Origin: Cephalotrichum gorgonifer
Taxonomy: Eukaryota; Ascomycota; Sordariomycetes; Microascales; Microascaceae
NCBI GenBank assembly: GCA_900312665.1
Contig: ONZQ02000001.1
Span: 808,954 to 872,953, forward strand
Length of the DNA: 64,000 bases
Direction of reading: 5' to 3'
Shown here: in pieces, positions 11,007 through 23,209 of the stretch
How positions within the stretch are numbered: the first letter of the stretch is position 1
Layout of the letters: every line of letters starts with the position of its first letter
The notes under the pieces: model-generated
The model's input: the letters and a program-made list of their open reading frames with translations, nothing else
Database searches by the model: none
Told to the model about the DNA's origin: nothing
Translations under genes and position numbers: made by a program

Positions 11007-12844
11007 CTCGATTCGGTTCTGTATCGGAGAGTATTTCTGTTGCAAGTATGTTTGTGTCTAAAGGAATCTCGGTAAGTGTTCCGTCACGAAGTTTCGTGGA
11101 AGGGGTGAGGAAGAAGCGAGGAAGGGGAAGCAGCCAATTATCATACGTTTTGGTATTTAAAGGAAGCACGAAGCGGGCGCACTGAGTAGGGTGGGCGGGC
11201 GTCAAAAAAGTCTGGGGAAAGGTCCAAGGTTGAGACGAGGCGAAAAAAAAGGTAAGACTACTTCTATTATATAGATAGTGGGAGGAAGAGCTGCCTATGG
11301 GATTATATGGAAGGCGCCACGGCCGGGTTCGCAAGCGTGGGTTGGCGGCGAAAGAAGAAGGCGGCGAAAAGGAACAATATCGATTGGCTCGAGAAAGATA
11401 GGCAGGGGGGGGGGGGGGTTGGTTCCGGAAGTCTCCGTTTACAGTTTACGAGTACGAAGTAGGTAGTATACTCGCAGGCGGCAGGCACTATCTACGCGTA
11501 CAGGTACAAGTACAAGTCCGAGTACGAGTACTTACCTGTCTTCGCCGTGGCCATCCAGGGTCCAGCAAAGTTACTCGTACTAGTTTCTTATTTCTTGGCC
11601 ACCGGCCTGGTCTAGTGGAGATCGGGGTTTCGAGGACAAACGTTAATGGCCCACCTGTCGTTCATCGCACATGGCTTTCCAGGGTCCGGTATAGGGATGA
11701 TGATCCGCTGGCGATAGGGTATGACGATAGCCAGGCCCCATCACATCAGGCCTCTCCACAAGGGCGGAATAAGGCCCGCCCCGACCCTCCCCCATGCCCT
11801 CTTCCCCCAAAATTTTGGATACTGGCCACAGTATTCGAAGAATGAGCAGATGGTGAAACTAGATGCTTAAATGACGGCAAAGCCACCCGAATATGCACGT
11901 ATCATGCGATGTAAGCCAATCCCAGCGCCTCGGGCAACCACTTTCCTCCAACCACTCATGCGCCGTCATCGCCATCTTACGTACCTGAATTTGGTAGAAG
12001 ATTACCGAAGAAGCTACCGCCGCTTTAGACTCGCCCCCCAAAAAACGGAGCTAGCATTATCTCGCTCCATCTGATACGAACGGACCCCCTCCACTGTTGC
12101 TATTTCCGCGCGAACTAGACCGCCAACCCATCACCCTCCCGCTGTCTTCTCCGTCCTGCCGTCTCATTTCTAGCTTTCCTTGGCTGCGTCTCTCTTTTTT
12201 CTGGGTTTGCCCGATAGTATAGAAGTGGCGCGCCTCCCCCCGCCCCCAGGCCCAGAAACAATATTATAAACTAAAAGTGGTCAGCTATTCCGATAAGATA
12301 AGTGATAACTGTGCCTAGGCGTTGGGGGTGTGTTTAAATGAACTCCAGCCACTTAGCGGCCTGGCCCCACTATTCGAGCTATGGGCCGCACTCAACTTGC
12401 CGCTTTGGGCCAGGGTCCAGGTCAACCTGGCGGGGTCAGGTCCTTGCCAAGCCAAGAAAGTCAAGGCCTCGATGATAACCTCCCAGGAATTGGAAGGAGA
12501 TGTCTTGGTAGTTGGTAGTAGTTAGCGTGGAGGACTCGATGGCAGACAGATATCCAGACAAAACGTATTAACACAGCCCCTAAGACAACTTGTATTCATA
12601 CTTCAACTTGTTTGTATTCCAGTAGAACAGTACATCATGTAATAAACCTGACCGCGCTACATCTATATTGTAAAGCCCACGCCCTTTCCCCAGCATCATG
12701 GGAAGAGTCCCTCAGCCAATCACATGCAAATCATGAAGCGTCTATCCCCCTGGTACAGCCATATGCCTAGCTATCCCTGTACACCATCTACACACCCTCT
12801 AATGCACCCTCTAACCATATCCTGCGATCCATATTAACATCCCT
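11007..12844. other. Intergenic: DUF3602 promoter and Fun30 3' flank
   Basis: No gene is supported. It contains a pure G run near 11405-11418 and a GTAC-rich patch (GTACAAGTACAAG, GAGTACGAGTAC) at 11499-11532. The last 300 bases are AT-richer and probably hold the Fun30 3' UTR. Confidence 0.5.
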
Positions 12845-15800
12845 CTACTCATCCAACGTCTCGCCGCTCACCAGCATCTCCTTCACAATCTCCTTCAGCT
12901 TCCCCTCCGAGTCCCCCCCGGCGTTCGTCACCTTCTCCGCCAGCTCGATCTTCTTCTGGCACGTCTTGTAGATGAGCTCCTCCACCGTGCCCCTGGAGAT
13001 CAGGTGTATCACCTCCACCCCCCTCGTCTGACCCAGCCTGTGCGCCCTGTTCTCCGCCTGCTTGTCGTCCTGCGGGTTCGACGACATGTCGAAGATGATG
13101 ACCTTGTTCGCCGCCGTCAGGTTGATCCCCGTGCCCCCCGCCCCCGTCGTCAGCAGGAACACCGGTATGTCCGGGTCCTTCTGGAATCGGTCGATCTGGC
13201 TCTGCCGGTCCCCCACCGCGCTGTTCCCTGTGAGCGTGCAGAAGTCGATCCCCTCGTCGCTGAGCGCGTACGCCACGATGTCGATGACCTTTGTGAACTT
13301 GCTGAACACCAGCACCCGGTCGCCGTTCCTCTTGTACTCCCGGATCAGCTCCAGCAGCTTCATCACCTTGCCGCTCTCCCCCCAGGACCCCGCGGGCACG
13401 TCGAACTTCTTGAGCAGTCCCGCAAAGTCCCGGCAGTAGAGGTGGAGGTCGAAGTCGGACCGGCTCTTGAGGTCGCCGAGCAGGAGGTCGAACCGCGGCT
13501 CCGCGAGGTCCAGCTCCCTGTGCGGCACCGACTTGAACAGGATCTTGGCCATCTTGTCGACTATCTCATCCGTGAAGTGCCGCCGGAAGAGCTGCGGGTG
13601 GAGCGCCGCCTTCTTCAGCTGCATCCACACGTTGTTCAGGTCGTTGCCGCGCGTCCCCGCCGACTGCTTGGGTCTCGTGTTGGGCTCCATCCGGAATAGG
13701 TTCTCGTATTTGTCGTACCACTCCCTTTGCCCCTCCGGCAGGTCGCAGTAGACTATCGAGTGCGTCTTGGGGGGTAGGTTCTGTCCCACCTGGTCCTTGA
13801 GACGCTGTAGTATGAACGGCTCCAGGATCGACCGCGCTCGGTTGACTCGCTCGCCGTAGAGGAGTGCTGTATTCGAGAGGTTACGGGTGTGGATCTTGTG
13901 GTCGAACACGTAGTTGATGGCCTCCATCCTGTCCTTGAAGAGCCCCGGGTCGACAAAGTTGAGGAGCGAGATCATCTCCATCAAGTGGTTTTGGATCGGC
14001 GTGCCTGAGAGGAGCAGCCGCCATCGCGTGCGCAGCTGGTGGAGGCGCTGGTACTGTAGTGTGGTCGGGTTCTTGAGGATCTGACCTTCGTCGAATATAG
14101 CCGCATTGAGGCCGAGGTGGTTCAAGTTACTCAGATCCTCCTTCTGCGAGAATTGCGTGTAAGTTGTTATGATGGCATGGTAGGCGTGCGGGTCTTCGGC
14201 GAGCTCCTCCGCGATATCGGTCCTCGCGGCCCGTGAGCCGCTGTACCTTATGACGTTGAGGTCCGGCGCAAACTTCTCAAACTCAGAAACCCAATTGTCC
14301 AGGGTCGAGGGCGGGACGATGATGAGGTTGGGGAACGGATAGTCTTTTAGCAAGCCGTTGTCGTAGTCGTCCTGCATGCGGGCCATGAGACCGATGACTT
14401 GACACGTCTTCCCGAGGCCCATATCGTCGGCCAGGATGCCGCCGTAGCCGTTCCTGAAGAGGAGGCTCATCCAGTTGACGCCAAAGATCTGGAAGTCGTG
14501 CATCGGCATCTCCTCGGACATCGCCTTGGGAGGCGTGTGAACGAAAGCATTTGGCGTGCTTCCGTTCCGCTTGGTCTTCTTCAATTCGGCCGACACCTCC
14601 CTCTTCAGCCCACGGGCGTCGATATCCCAAGAATCAACCTCCCCCTTGAGGAAATTCGCGCGCGACTGAACCTCCGCCACAACCTTGTCCACCATGGCTA
14701 TGGAGGTCATGAATTTGCGGGTCTTGTCCATGATGACCTCTCCAATTTCCACCACCTGCCCCTTTTGCTTCCCACGACCCTCCTTGATCTTGGAGACTTT
14801 CTCGACAGCAGCAAGGGAGTGGAATGGCCGCTTTTTGATGAGGAGCTGGAGGTCGGACTCGCTGGCGCCAGTCAGTGCGGCGAGATCGCCAAGGTCCAAG
14901 TCGTTCATAAGCTTCAGAAGCTGGGTATCTTCTTCAGAACTAGCCACATCCACTTCGTCTCCGTCGAATTCCGCCTCAGAGTCGCTGTCGGACAACACGG
15001 CAATAGGCTCCTCTGGAGTTGTCGCTTTAGTAGATACTTGAGACGTTATCCCAAGAGAAGTGCCGGACGACGATGGGGGCGAGGACGGCGCGGTGGAACG
15101 CAGGCCTTGAACCAACTTTCGGCGGCGGGGCACTGGTTTGACTTCGGGCTCGGACTCATCGCTATCGATAACAACTCGTGGCGCTTTCTGGGACTTATTT
15201 CTCTTGCCCGTGTTCGAGTCTGTCTTTGCCTTCTTTGTGGGGGGGTTGCCAGCCGCCGCTTTGGACGAGCCGGCTGAACTGTTGTATTTGAAAGACTCGA
15301 AGTCGATCAACCTCGCAGGGGATTTTTGCCTTGGCGGGCTGTCTAGAATCGCAAGCTTGGGCTATAGAACATATGGAGTTAGCGAGATACTGCTCCCTAG
15401 GAGATATGTCTTGACATGGCCTGGAATGAGGTGGGGGCGAGCAATCATACCGCCGCCCGAGAGAACGTGGTGGGCTTGATATCAGCACGATCACTAGCCA
15501 GCTCGTCCTCGTCGTCGTCCGAGAGGTCAATGATATCTGAGGTACGCTTCCGAGGAACCGTGGGTTTCGCCAGAGAAGGACGCGCCGAAGGCCTCGGCGG
15601 CAGGAGTTCCGCCGTCGTCATCTTCGGACTTAGAGATAGGGGCCGGCTGAAGAACTTCGTAATATTGACCTGGTTACGGCGAGGGGGGAAACCAGAACTC
15701 GACCCCTGCTTCGTGAGCGTCGGGGGGTTGGTCGGTGGGCGGGGAGGAGAGGATGAAAGATCGGATAGGTGAGGCGGCGATGACTTCCTCGTCCTCAGGG

Positions 15801-16068
15801 TCTTGGTCGGGTTCGAGATGATCTGTGTCGGTTGTGTGACGAAGGCGGCCTTACTCGCGTTCGTGACGATTTGAGTCGGCTGGGTGACGAAGGGAGAAGT
15901 AGCGGGAATCCGGTCTTCGGGAAGATCGTCGAGATCGGAGAAGTCATCGTCAAGAAGAGAAATCTCAGGTGGGGTGGCGGGTATCACGGGTAGCCCTAGG
16001 GACGAGCTAGCTGGCGCCATTACAGGCAAATTTCGTCCCGTATTCCGGAACGCGCGAGCAACGGACAA
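12845..16068 (-). CDS. FUN30: Fun30/SMARCAD1-type SNF2 chromatin remodeller
   Basis: ATP-dependent nucleosome remodeller. In yeast it promotes long-range DNA end resection and silencing. Two exons, 16068-15451 and 15361-12845, join in phase to give 1044 residues (1028 from the ATG at 16020). The N-terminal third is disordered, Ser/Pro-rich and acidic (DLSDDDEDELASD), with two copies of FVTQPTQI. The SNF2 core starts near residue 490: Walker A ADDMGLGKT (GLGKT 521-525), then DEGQ at 630-633 in the Walker B position. Motifs V and VI follow (TTGAGGTGINLTAAN and QAENRAHRLGQTRGV). DEGQ in place of the common DEGH is a small oddity. No bromodomain or chromodomain is present, which separates it from the Snf2 and Chd subfamilies. 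Confidence 0.93.
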
Positions 16069-16969
16069 GGATTAAGTGGCTCAATGGGGGTTCAATGGGA
16101 CCGCTCGCATCCCAGACGATTTGAGATAAGGCGCGAACAATGGAAAATCACTTCGAAGGGATCGGGTCTGTCGGTGGCCCTCGCGCCAAGTCCTGTGCTG
16201 AAGATGGAGAGGTTGAACGACTGAGGCGGAGCGAAAATCAAACGAACGAGGACGCCATGCATGGGTCAAAGAAGAAAAAGTACGCGAAGAGAAAACGAGG
16301 TTCGGGCAGATTTTCAAAAGCAAGTGTTCAGCAGCCACGAAGCCGAATCAAGCCGTTCGTAGCGGGAGGTGGTTCGGGGCGGGTTAGACGGGTCTTTCGA
16401 ACGCGGCAAGGGGAGGGGGGGGCGTTCAAAAGCTGGTGGAGCCCGTCGCGACCTAAATTTCGCCAGTCCCGGACGACTAAAATCCACGACCAAGCGCGAA
16501 CGCGTGTGGGGTAATGGCCCCACACACTATGGACACGAAGTCACATGATTCGCTGTTGAACATATCTTGCAGGACCTCCAGCTTGATCAGAACGACCAGC
16601 TACAAAGCGTGAGATGATAGCTTCACTCACTGAGATTACAAGGTTGGGTTATTATACACCTTAGTACTTAAATTGGAAGGAGAAAAAAAAGAGCGTTCCT
16701 GTGACGGTTTTGTCACGACGAGGACCATCCTGCTGAGCCAACCTTGTTTCTTAGTCAGATAACCTCAGAGCTGTCTTCCATACACGAGCACGAGATACAC
16801 ACCTCGAGCAGCGAAGGAAGGTTATTCGCTTGTTGCCACGTATTTTAACACCAAACGACATCTAAGTTCACTGTTCCCCAAAGTTTCCGCCTATATAAAT
16901 CGAAGAGGCCTACGCTGTTTCCCCCAAAAGGTCAAACCGAGATAAAACGAATACACGCCTTTCGAGACA
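16069..16969. other. Bidirectional intergenic region between FUN30 and VMA21
   Basis: The two genes diverge from here. A + strand open frame at 16140-16514 is basic and featureless and is not supported. A TATA-like element lies close to the VMA21 start (listed separately). Confidence 0.55.
16892..16900 (+). promoter_or_regulatory. TATA box of VMA21
   Basis: TATATAAAT lies about 70 bp before the VMA21 ATG at 16970. It follows a pyrimidine-rich stretch and suits a core promoter. Confidence 0.5.
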
Positions 16970-17690
16970 ATGGCGCCCACCCGTCGAAACCCGCAGAGGT
17001 CCGTTTCCCCCGGTCCTGCGACTTCCATCTCCTACCCAGACTCCGAGTCATCATCCGCCTATCTCGACGATCCCTGGGCACCCATCTAGATCCCAATCCT
17101 CATCACAAACCTTCCCCCCTATAGACGAGAGAAACTAACATATGGCAGCGACCAAAAGTCCGCGACCGGCGAGGTCGAGGAAACCAAGTATGACCTCCCC
17201 CCCCGCCGGAGCTCCATCCATCCCCGACTCTTATTCTCACTCCAATGGGTGACGGGCTAACTTGTGGTTATAGGCCCAATGAAGTGAAGGCTTCTCCATC
17301 TGCGGGCTCGCCCGCAGGCGAACAAGACGTCCCTACGTACGTTCCCGGCTTGACCTCTCCCAAGTCCTCATCAACCTCGCCCAGGAAGTAGCCTAACAAT
17401 CATACCCCGGCAGCGATGTCATCCTGAAGCTCCTCTTCTTCACCCTTGCCATGGTGATCCTGCCCGTCGGCTCATACTTTACCTCCATCAAATACTTGTT
17501 CAACGGTAAGTAACTTAACCACCGCAACCTCGGACCTCTCAGCCCAAGCTAAACTCTCGCAGGCAACTCAACCTACTCCGCCATCCTCGCAGCCGTAGTC
17601 ACAAACATCGTGCTCGTCGCATACCTTCTACAGGCCTATTCCGACGATTTGTCCGAGCAAGCCAAGACCGAGAGCAAGAAGGATCGCTGA
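16970..17690 (+). CDS. VMA21: V-ATPase assembly factor Vma21
   Basis: ER membrane chaperone for assembly of the V0 sector of the vacuolar proton pump. The gene is cut into five small exons: 16970-16998, 17149-17187, 17274-17336, 17414-17505 and 17563-17690. They join in perfect phase to 116 residues. The N-terminus is hydrophilic (MAPTRRNPQSDQKSATG). Two membrane segments follow, VILKLLFFTLAMVILPVGSY and AILAAVVTNIVLVAYLLQA, separated by the short loop KYLFNGNSTYS. This is the Vma21 hairpin. The protein ends KKDR, a KKxx ER-retrieval signal, as expected for a factor that cycles between ER and Golgi. Length matches fungal Vma21 (about 100-120 residues). No single exon is long enough to be noticed as an open frame, so the gene is easily missed. 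Confidence 0.9.
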
Positions 17691-18422
17691 ACGGTGAGCG
17701 CGGGGTCTTGGCCCGGTCACTGGGTGACTTGATGTCCGAGGGGGCGCTGGTCCGTATCCTTCCGCTAGGGTTGAATACGAGGTAATGGCCGGAATTATGA
17801 AGGGATTCGGGTATATCAGAGACCCTACTTAATGAAATGTCACACGAAAGGCTGGGACTGGCCTACCAATGCGACAACTAGAATGGGGCGTCCCCCCGGC
17901 GAAGACGAATACTCTGGTATTTTTTTCTTTTCTTAATAACAGTCTTAATGGACCATGTCTGGGTAAACGGAAATGGCTTGTCTGAAATTCTAACGTAAAA
18001 AAAGGGCCTCCTCTGTCGTGGCGCACATTCATCTGTGAAACATTGGGCCACATCTCTATGAGATCCACGCTCTGCTGTGTTTCTTCTCACCGCCCCCCCC
18101 TCTTTTCTTCTTCTCACACACACTCTCTATCTCTATCCCTCGTGTGCGCCCTTGCGTGAAAGCATCCGAAACGCCTCAGTCTCTTCAGGGTATCAGGTCT
18201 GTCTACATCGACTTCCAGCCCTCCCCCTTCAAGAGATCCATCCGTTCAAGGTTCGCGGCATGGGTACACCCCACACGCGACCTATATCGTAGGTGTCAAG
18301 TTCAGGATCGAGGTGGAACGCCTAGAACATTGCATCATGTATGATAATGCCCCCCGGGCCGTCTGCAAGGCCACCGGGCCAAAGTTACCGAGAGATCAAC
18401 AACGCCATCGCTGTCCCCAGCT
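17691..18422. other. Intergenic between convergent VMA21 and RPB7
   Basis: Shared 3' flank. No gene is seen. It contains a pyrimidine-rich stretch near 18080-18140. Confidence 0.55.
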
Positions 18423-19298
18423 TTAGAGCAGGAGGGATAGAACCAGTCTCCCATTCCCTCCAGGTTAGTACTCCTTGGTTAACTCTCTTGTAGACAACTA
18501 CGGACGCCATATTAGTTAGGAGAACGTGGGCGAGCAGGGTATCAGGCTGGGGCGGGTTTGTGTGGGAGACAATACTGCCCACCCACACACACACACGACG
18601 CCGACGAAAACAGGGGTGGCGTACCCGAGGTAGTCTTCTTTTATGCTGCCGATGGCCCACATCTCACCGACCTCACTCCTGATACCGATGATCTTCACCC
18701 GCACTTGCGTTCCCTTCTCGATGACCATGTCTTCGTTGTTCGTAAACTGGGGTGGCGTCGCGTTGGGATCCCATTTGATCTCGTTCGGAATCAACTGTAG
18801 GCAAAGGTGGCACTGTCAGCTACTCTCCCATACCGGACCAAGGACGGCCCTCTTGGCTGCAGGAGAGGTTCTAGGGAGTCACGCACATGCGCAGAGACGA
18901 ACAACTTCAGAGGTCCCGCATTCGCGAAGAAACCCTGGTGATTCACAGACACAACAACCGCATCGACCTGTCGCCACCACAAAAGTCGAGTCAGTCAGAC
19001 CAATGTTCCTCCTCAGCTGGAAATGAACAAATGACCGCCCGCAGCTTACCGTCTCGCCCTTGAATGGCCTCCATACCACGGCACGGTATCCCACTGTGAA
19101 CTCCGCGAGGCCGGTGCTGGGGAGTACGCGGCCCTCGGAAATGTCAAAGGCATCCATAATGACGATGATGTAGTAGTCTCCCGCGCAGGTACCCTCCACG
19201 TCGCTGACCAGCTTGCTAGTGACGAGCTCCTTCATGTTCCGGCCGAAGTAGGACGGGTGCAGGGTTACCCTGCGCTCCATGTTGTAGAGAAAGAACAT
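18423..19298 (-). CDS. RPB7: RNA polymerase II subunit Rpb7
   Basis: Subunit of the Rpb4/7 stalk of RNA polymerase II, which binds emerging RNA. Exons 19298-19050, 18967-18887 and 18794-18625 plus a short last exon ending at 18423 give about 174 residues, against 171 for yeast Rpb7. The N-terminal tip domain is clear: MFFLYNMERRVTLHPSYFG, then VEGTCAGDYYIIVIMD. The OB-fold half follows, with VVSVNHQGFFANAGPLKLFVS, LIPNEIKWDP, GTQVRVKIIGIRSEVGEMW and AIGSIKEDYLG. Only the final exon is uncertain. Two neighbouring AG acceptors (exon start 18447 or 6 nt upstream) change the tail by two residues and keep the same stop. Confidence 0.93.
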
Positions 19299-20590
19299 TA
19301 TGGCGGTAGGGCGCGCGAGGGATGGGCGTGGGTTAGGATTCGGATGGTATTCGGGACCGTAAAGGATGTCGTGTCGTGCTCGTGTTCGTGTTCGTGGACT
19401 CGGTCTGGGATGGGCGAAGGAGTGGACAAGGCCGTGGGGGTAGTTCCCAGAGTCGCGTGTGCGAAGGTGAACTTGGGTGCACGAACTTGGTTCTCTTACG
19501 CTGGGGGAAACAATGTGCACTCAATGGGCGACGGCAATATCGAGATGATAGGGCCCATGCACCAAAGGAAGCGGAAGCTATCACAGTCAGCGGGGCTGAT
19601 TCTGATTCACGGGGAGATGGCCTGGCTGAGGGGGGTCAGTACCAAAGATTTCTCCAAGGAGTGCTTCTCCCCGTCGAAGGGTCTTTGGCTGGGCACCCTC
19701 AGCTTCTGCGGATGGGATTAGAAATGAGCGAACGGATGGTGCGTGGATGGCTAGATGAGAAGCATCGAGCGCGCGCGCAAGGCTGAGATTTCAGCTCTCT
19801 GGTGCATCATGAACCTAGAAGTGTGGGCCATATTTTGGAAAGTACCAGCAGATGTACGAATCTGTTGTTAACAGATGGATACAGCTGTCCTATGACAGCA
19901 CAGTCAATATTCGGACTATGTGCTTTACTGGCACAGTGTCGGATGATCATCTTCTCCTTTGCTCCCAAGAAGAGGATGGAACCTATCAATACGGTTTAGG
20001 CTCCGGCAGAGGAGGTAGGCCTCGGTAAGATGCAGGGTCGTCCCCAGATTTATATTGTTCACATGCAGATGGGTTGTGAGTGAGGAATTAACAGACTTGC
20101 TTCAAAGAAAAGGTGCTCGTAGATATTTCCAGCATTCCGAGTTCTTTGTGTAATACCTATCAGTAATAGCAGCTAGGATGGACCCCACAATCCCCAGTAT
20201 AATGTAGCTGGGATGTTTCGGAGGAAGTTAGTGCTTGTACACAGCTCTCACTCCCCATTTTGGATTCCCCCGAAACTCCAACGGAGTAGCAATATCACAT
20301 AAGCGGGACTGGGCTCTTCCTTCCTCCTCAGTGGGCATCTCAAGCATGAACCTTTGACAGCGCTCGTTCATACAAATACAAGCACTCATATCACCCCCGC
20401 CAAGGGAAAGACGACTCACATCTATCCATCTCTCACCCAGACCTGGATTATCCGCTCTTCCGCTTCCGTCGTCACAAACCCCACAAACGATACTCCACCG
20501 CGCCACGACACCGTCCGTACCAGATCCATCTTCTTGACAGACACACCCTCATCGACCACCTTTTGCGCTCTTCACTTTCCCGCTTCCACG
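19299..20590. other. Bidirectional intergenic region between RPB7 and the Mpo1-like gene
   Basis: Divergent promoters over about 1.3 kb. Open frames at 19257-19786 on the + strand have no recognisable domain and no splice partners. A hypothetical small gene here cannot be excluded but is not supported. Confidence 0.5.
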
Positions 20591-21323
20591 ATGTCCCTCG
20601 ATCTAGAGAAGCATCTTATTTTTGTACGTTTCCCTCGTATTACTAAGTTCATTAGTAGCGTATCCCGGCCGGCCCGTCCCAAGCTAACAAACATTTCTCT
20701 CCTGGCTTCAGTACGGCGCCTACCACCATAATGCCGTCAATGTAGCCATTCATATTGTATGCGTGCCTCTAATTTTGTTCTCAGCCATGGGTCTCGTAAG
20801 TACCAACAGTCCCCTCCTCCTCCTCTAAGTTCATCCATCTCACCGAGATGACTCCCAGGCAACCAACACAGGGCCTCTGTTCTCGGTCCCGGAGTGGCTC
20901 CAGGTCCCCAACCTCGAGCCAAACCTCGGCACGTTGGCGGCTTTCACTTGGGGAGGCCTCTACGTCCTCCTAGAGCCTGTCGCCGGCACCGCCCTCGCTG
21001 CCCTTTGCGTTGGTGGAACCGCCCTCACGAACTCCTACAGAGTCGCGAACCCGGCGATTACGAACAAGGTGGCCATCATCGTCCACGTTGTCTGCTGGCT
21101 AGTGCAGTTCGTTGGTCACGGTGTCTTCGAGGGCCGCGCGCCGGCCTTGTTGGACAACCTCATCCAGGCCCTCTTCCTGGCGCCTCTCTTCGTCTGGCTC
21201 GAGGTCCTGTTCAAGCTGGGGTACCGCCCCGAGCTCCGGACTCGCATGGAGAAGGGGGTTGCGAAGGAGCTTGAGAAGTTCAAGGCCCAGAAGCAGAGCG
21301 AAGGCGCCAAGAAGGCGGAGTGA
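20591..21323 (+). CDS. MPO1: Mpo1-type DUF962 2-hydroxy fatty acid dioxygenase
   Basis: Homologue of yeast Mpo1 (YGL010w), an iron-dependent ER dioxygenase that shortens 2-hydroxy fatty acids by one carbon in phytosphingosine breakdown. Exons 20591-20623, 20712-20795 and 20859-21323 are all in phase 0 and give 193 residues. Signature sequences are LEKHLIFYGAYHHNAVNVAIH (split here as in many fungi, after the first 11 codons) and, near residue 130, VGHGVFEGRAPALLDNLIQA. The conserved His residues (H8, H16, H17, H25 and the His of GHGVFEG) are the expected metal ligands. Four or so hydrophobic segments make it an integral membrane protein. The C-terminus is Lys/Glu-rich (EKFKAQKQSEGAKKAE). Confidence 0.9.
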
Positions 21324-22123
21324 TTGGTCTTGGTTGCTAGCCAACGGACGCTCCTCCAATCTCCCTAATCCCCGCTCCTGGCCAGGGATTCTTTTCGAGT
21401 CTGTCCCTTGCGCTCCAAATTCGTCCTCCCCTCGGTGCCTCTTGCAGATTGATGGGCAGCTTGATAATGGCAAGAGGCATCAAGCTCACCCTTCCCCCTC
21501 CGCTGGTCACTACATCCTATTACACCTAACACCAAACACATCCCCCGCAAGCATCCACAAGCACACATTTGTTCGATCACGGGTACTTTACTAGACTCGG
21601 TGATGGCCTCAGCTTGTGTGTTTAACGAGCTCTAGTCTCGCCGTTCCAGTGGCGTATTTTGCTTATCGTTCCTAAACTCTGAGCATACCGAACTGTTTTG
21701 GTTTCACGAAGGATGGCGCAACGAACAGATGATGTTCCTCACGCCTACATAGCATATGTTTCCCACCATCCTGTCTCTTTCTCTACTTTCCCTCATTGTT
21801 TCGCGCAAATGTATATAATGACGATTGTACGCTCTATCCTCGATTCACAACATGCTTTTGTCTCATTTATGTCCAGGGTGCTACTTTCACAGTCATTTAT
21901 GCAAATCGAACCCTTTTCACCAAACTTGTTCCCAACGGTAACTCTCCAACGAAAAACTGCTATTAAGAAAGCTATATGAGCATCAACCGACCTAGACGAA
22001 ACTCGCAAAGGAATAAACAAGGCCGCGTTGCCTCAGTCGCCATTCACAATGATTCTCTCACAGCAAAGGATGGTATACCCCTTCCCTGGGTCCCTTCTAT
22101 CGAGGGGACGGATGTGCACATCG
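21324..22123. other. Intergenic 3' flank of the Mpo1-like gene, AT-richer
   Basis: No gene is supported. Composition shifts to more A+T from about 21600 onward, marking the left edge of an atypical zone that extends to about 28.4 kb. Confidence 0.5.
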
Positions 22124-23209
22124 TTACTTCGTTTGGCTTGTCCGCGGTAGCATGCTTACCTTTTTCTTCCCCTTCCCCTGGTTATGGCCCGACTCGGTGC
22201 CGCCCTTCCCATCCCCCGACAACCTCGTCTTCTTTTGTTCTTTGGGAGGTGGTGGTTGGTTCGCTGGGTTCCCCGCGAGGTCTACGTGGCGTCCGTCGCG
22301 TAGTAGGTCGGCAGCCCTCACATTGACGCGAGCACGCTCCGATCGGGATGGACCGGGAGCATCTGCCCTTGAAGTGTCAACTTCGGGCTTCCTATCATAT
22401 TCCTCCGACTTGCGGCCTCGGGCTGGCAGGTTAGTATTACGACTTCGCCTCGTCCCACCCTTTCCGGCCGTATCTCCGTCGCTGCGGTACCCACCCCCCT
22501 GGTGAGCCGTTGGCAACGCTTCCGGGCGCCCCCTAACCGGCCAGTCCAAGGACCCGCCGCCTTCCCTCGCTGCCGCCACCTCACCGAACGTTCTGCGACT
22601 GTCTCCATACGTGGCACTTCGTGACTTTGCGCGAGCATCGGTCCATCCCGTCTCACGGGCCTCCTCCAGACCTCCGTAACCCCTGTCGTAACCCTGCTCC
22701 GAGTAAGGCGACTGGAAGATCCGGTTGGTCTCAGCCTCCCGCCGCGCCCACTCCTCCTTGACCGTCCTGCCCAACCGTCTGGCCTCCATCAGCATCCCGA
22801 GGTCCCCACGGTCCCACGGCAACCCGCTCGCTCGTGCCTCCGCCTCCACCTACTCGCGCAGGTACTCGCACGGCGACCTCCCCCGGAAATTCCGCGGGTC
22901 TAGCCGCTCGTATTTCAGCCGGCACATCCGGGAACACCACCCTTCGACGGGATCTACCTTGCCGGGTACCATGGGGAGTGTGCAGGGGCTTTTGCTCCGG
23001 GGGCCGAAGAAGAAGGCGTATATGGGCTCGAAGCATCCCACATTACGGACGGACCTACACTTCTGTGTGAAGTGCCTGCTTTTGTGGTTGCACACTGTAT
23101 ACTGGATGATGTCGACGCACATCCCGGCTTTAGATTCTTGCTCCTGTGAGCAATGCGTTAGGCTGGGAGCGTTTGGTTGTGGATTGCTTACAGGAGAGTA
23201 TAATGGCAA
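22124..23209 (-). pseudogene. Cys-rich hypothetical protein interrupted by one in-frame TAG
   Basis: Family not recognised. One reading frame runs from 23209 (or the ATG at 23122, MCVDIIQYTVCNHKSR) to the stop at 22124, broken once by TAG at 22852-22850. The first part has zinc-binding-like spacing of Cys and His: CNHKSRHFTQKC, VGCFEP and GWCSRMCRLKYERL. After the TAG the same frame continues without a break in character: VEAEARASGLPWDRGDLGML, then a polar tail rich in Arg, Gly and Ser ending MLPRTSQTK. A single C-to-T change of CAG (Gln) would create this TAG. A 106-nt intron removing the TAG is formally possible (donor GTAGAT near 22957, acceptor ending at 22850), but it would delete the Cys motif. 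So the gene is broken, read through or unusually spliced. Confidence 0.5.

Noticed and set aside
14399..15277. 292-codon + strand frame opposite FUN30
   Set aside because: It is antisense to the SNF2 coding sequence and has no independent evidence.
16140..16514. 124-codon basic + strand frame between FUN30 and VMA21
   Set aside because: It has no domain and is only Arg/Lys-rich composition. It lies in a divergent promoter region.
19376..19786. 136-codon + strand frame between RPB7 and the Mpo1-like gene
   Set aside because: It starts within promoter sequence and has no recognisable motif or intron partners. Overlapping frames are just as long.
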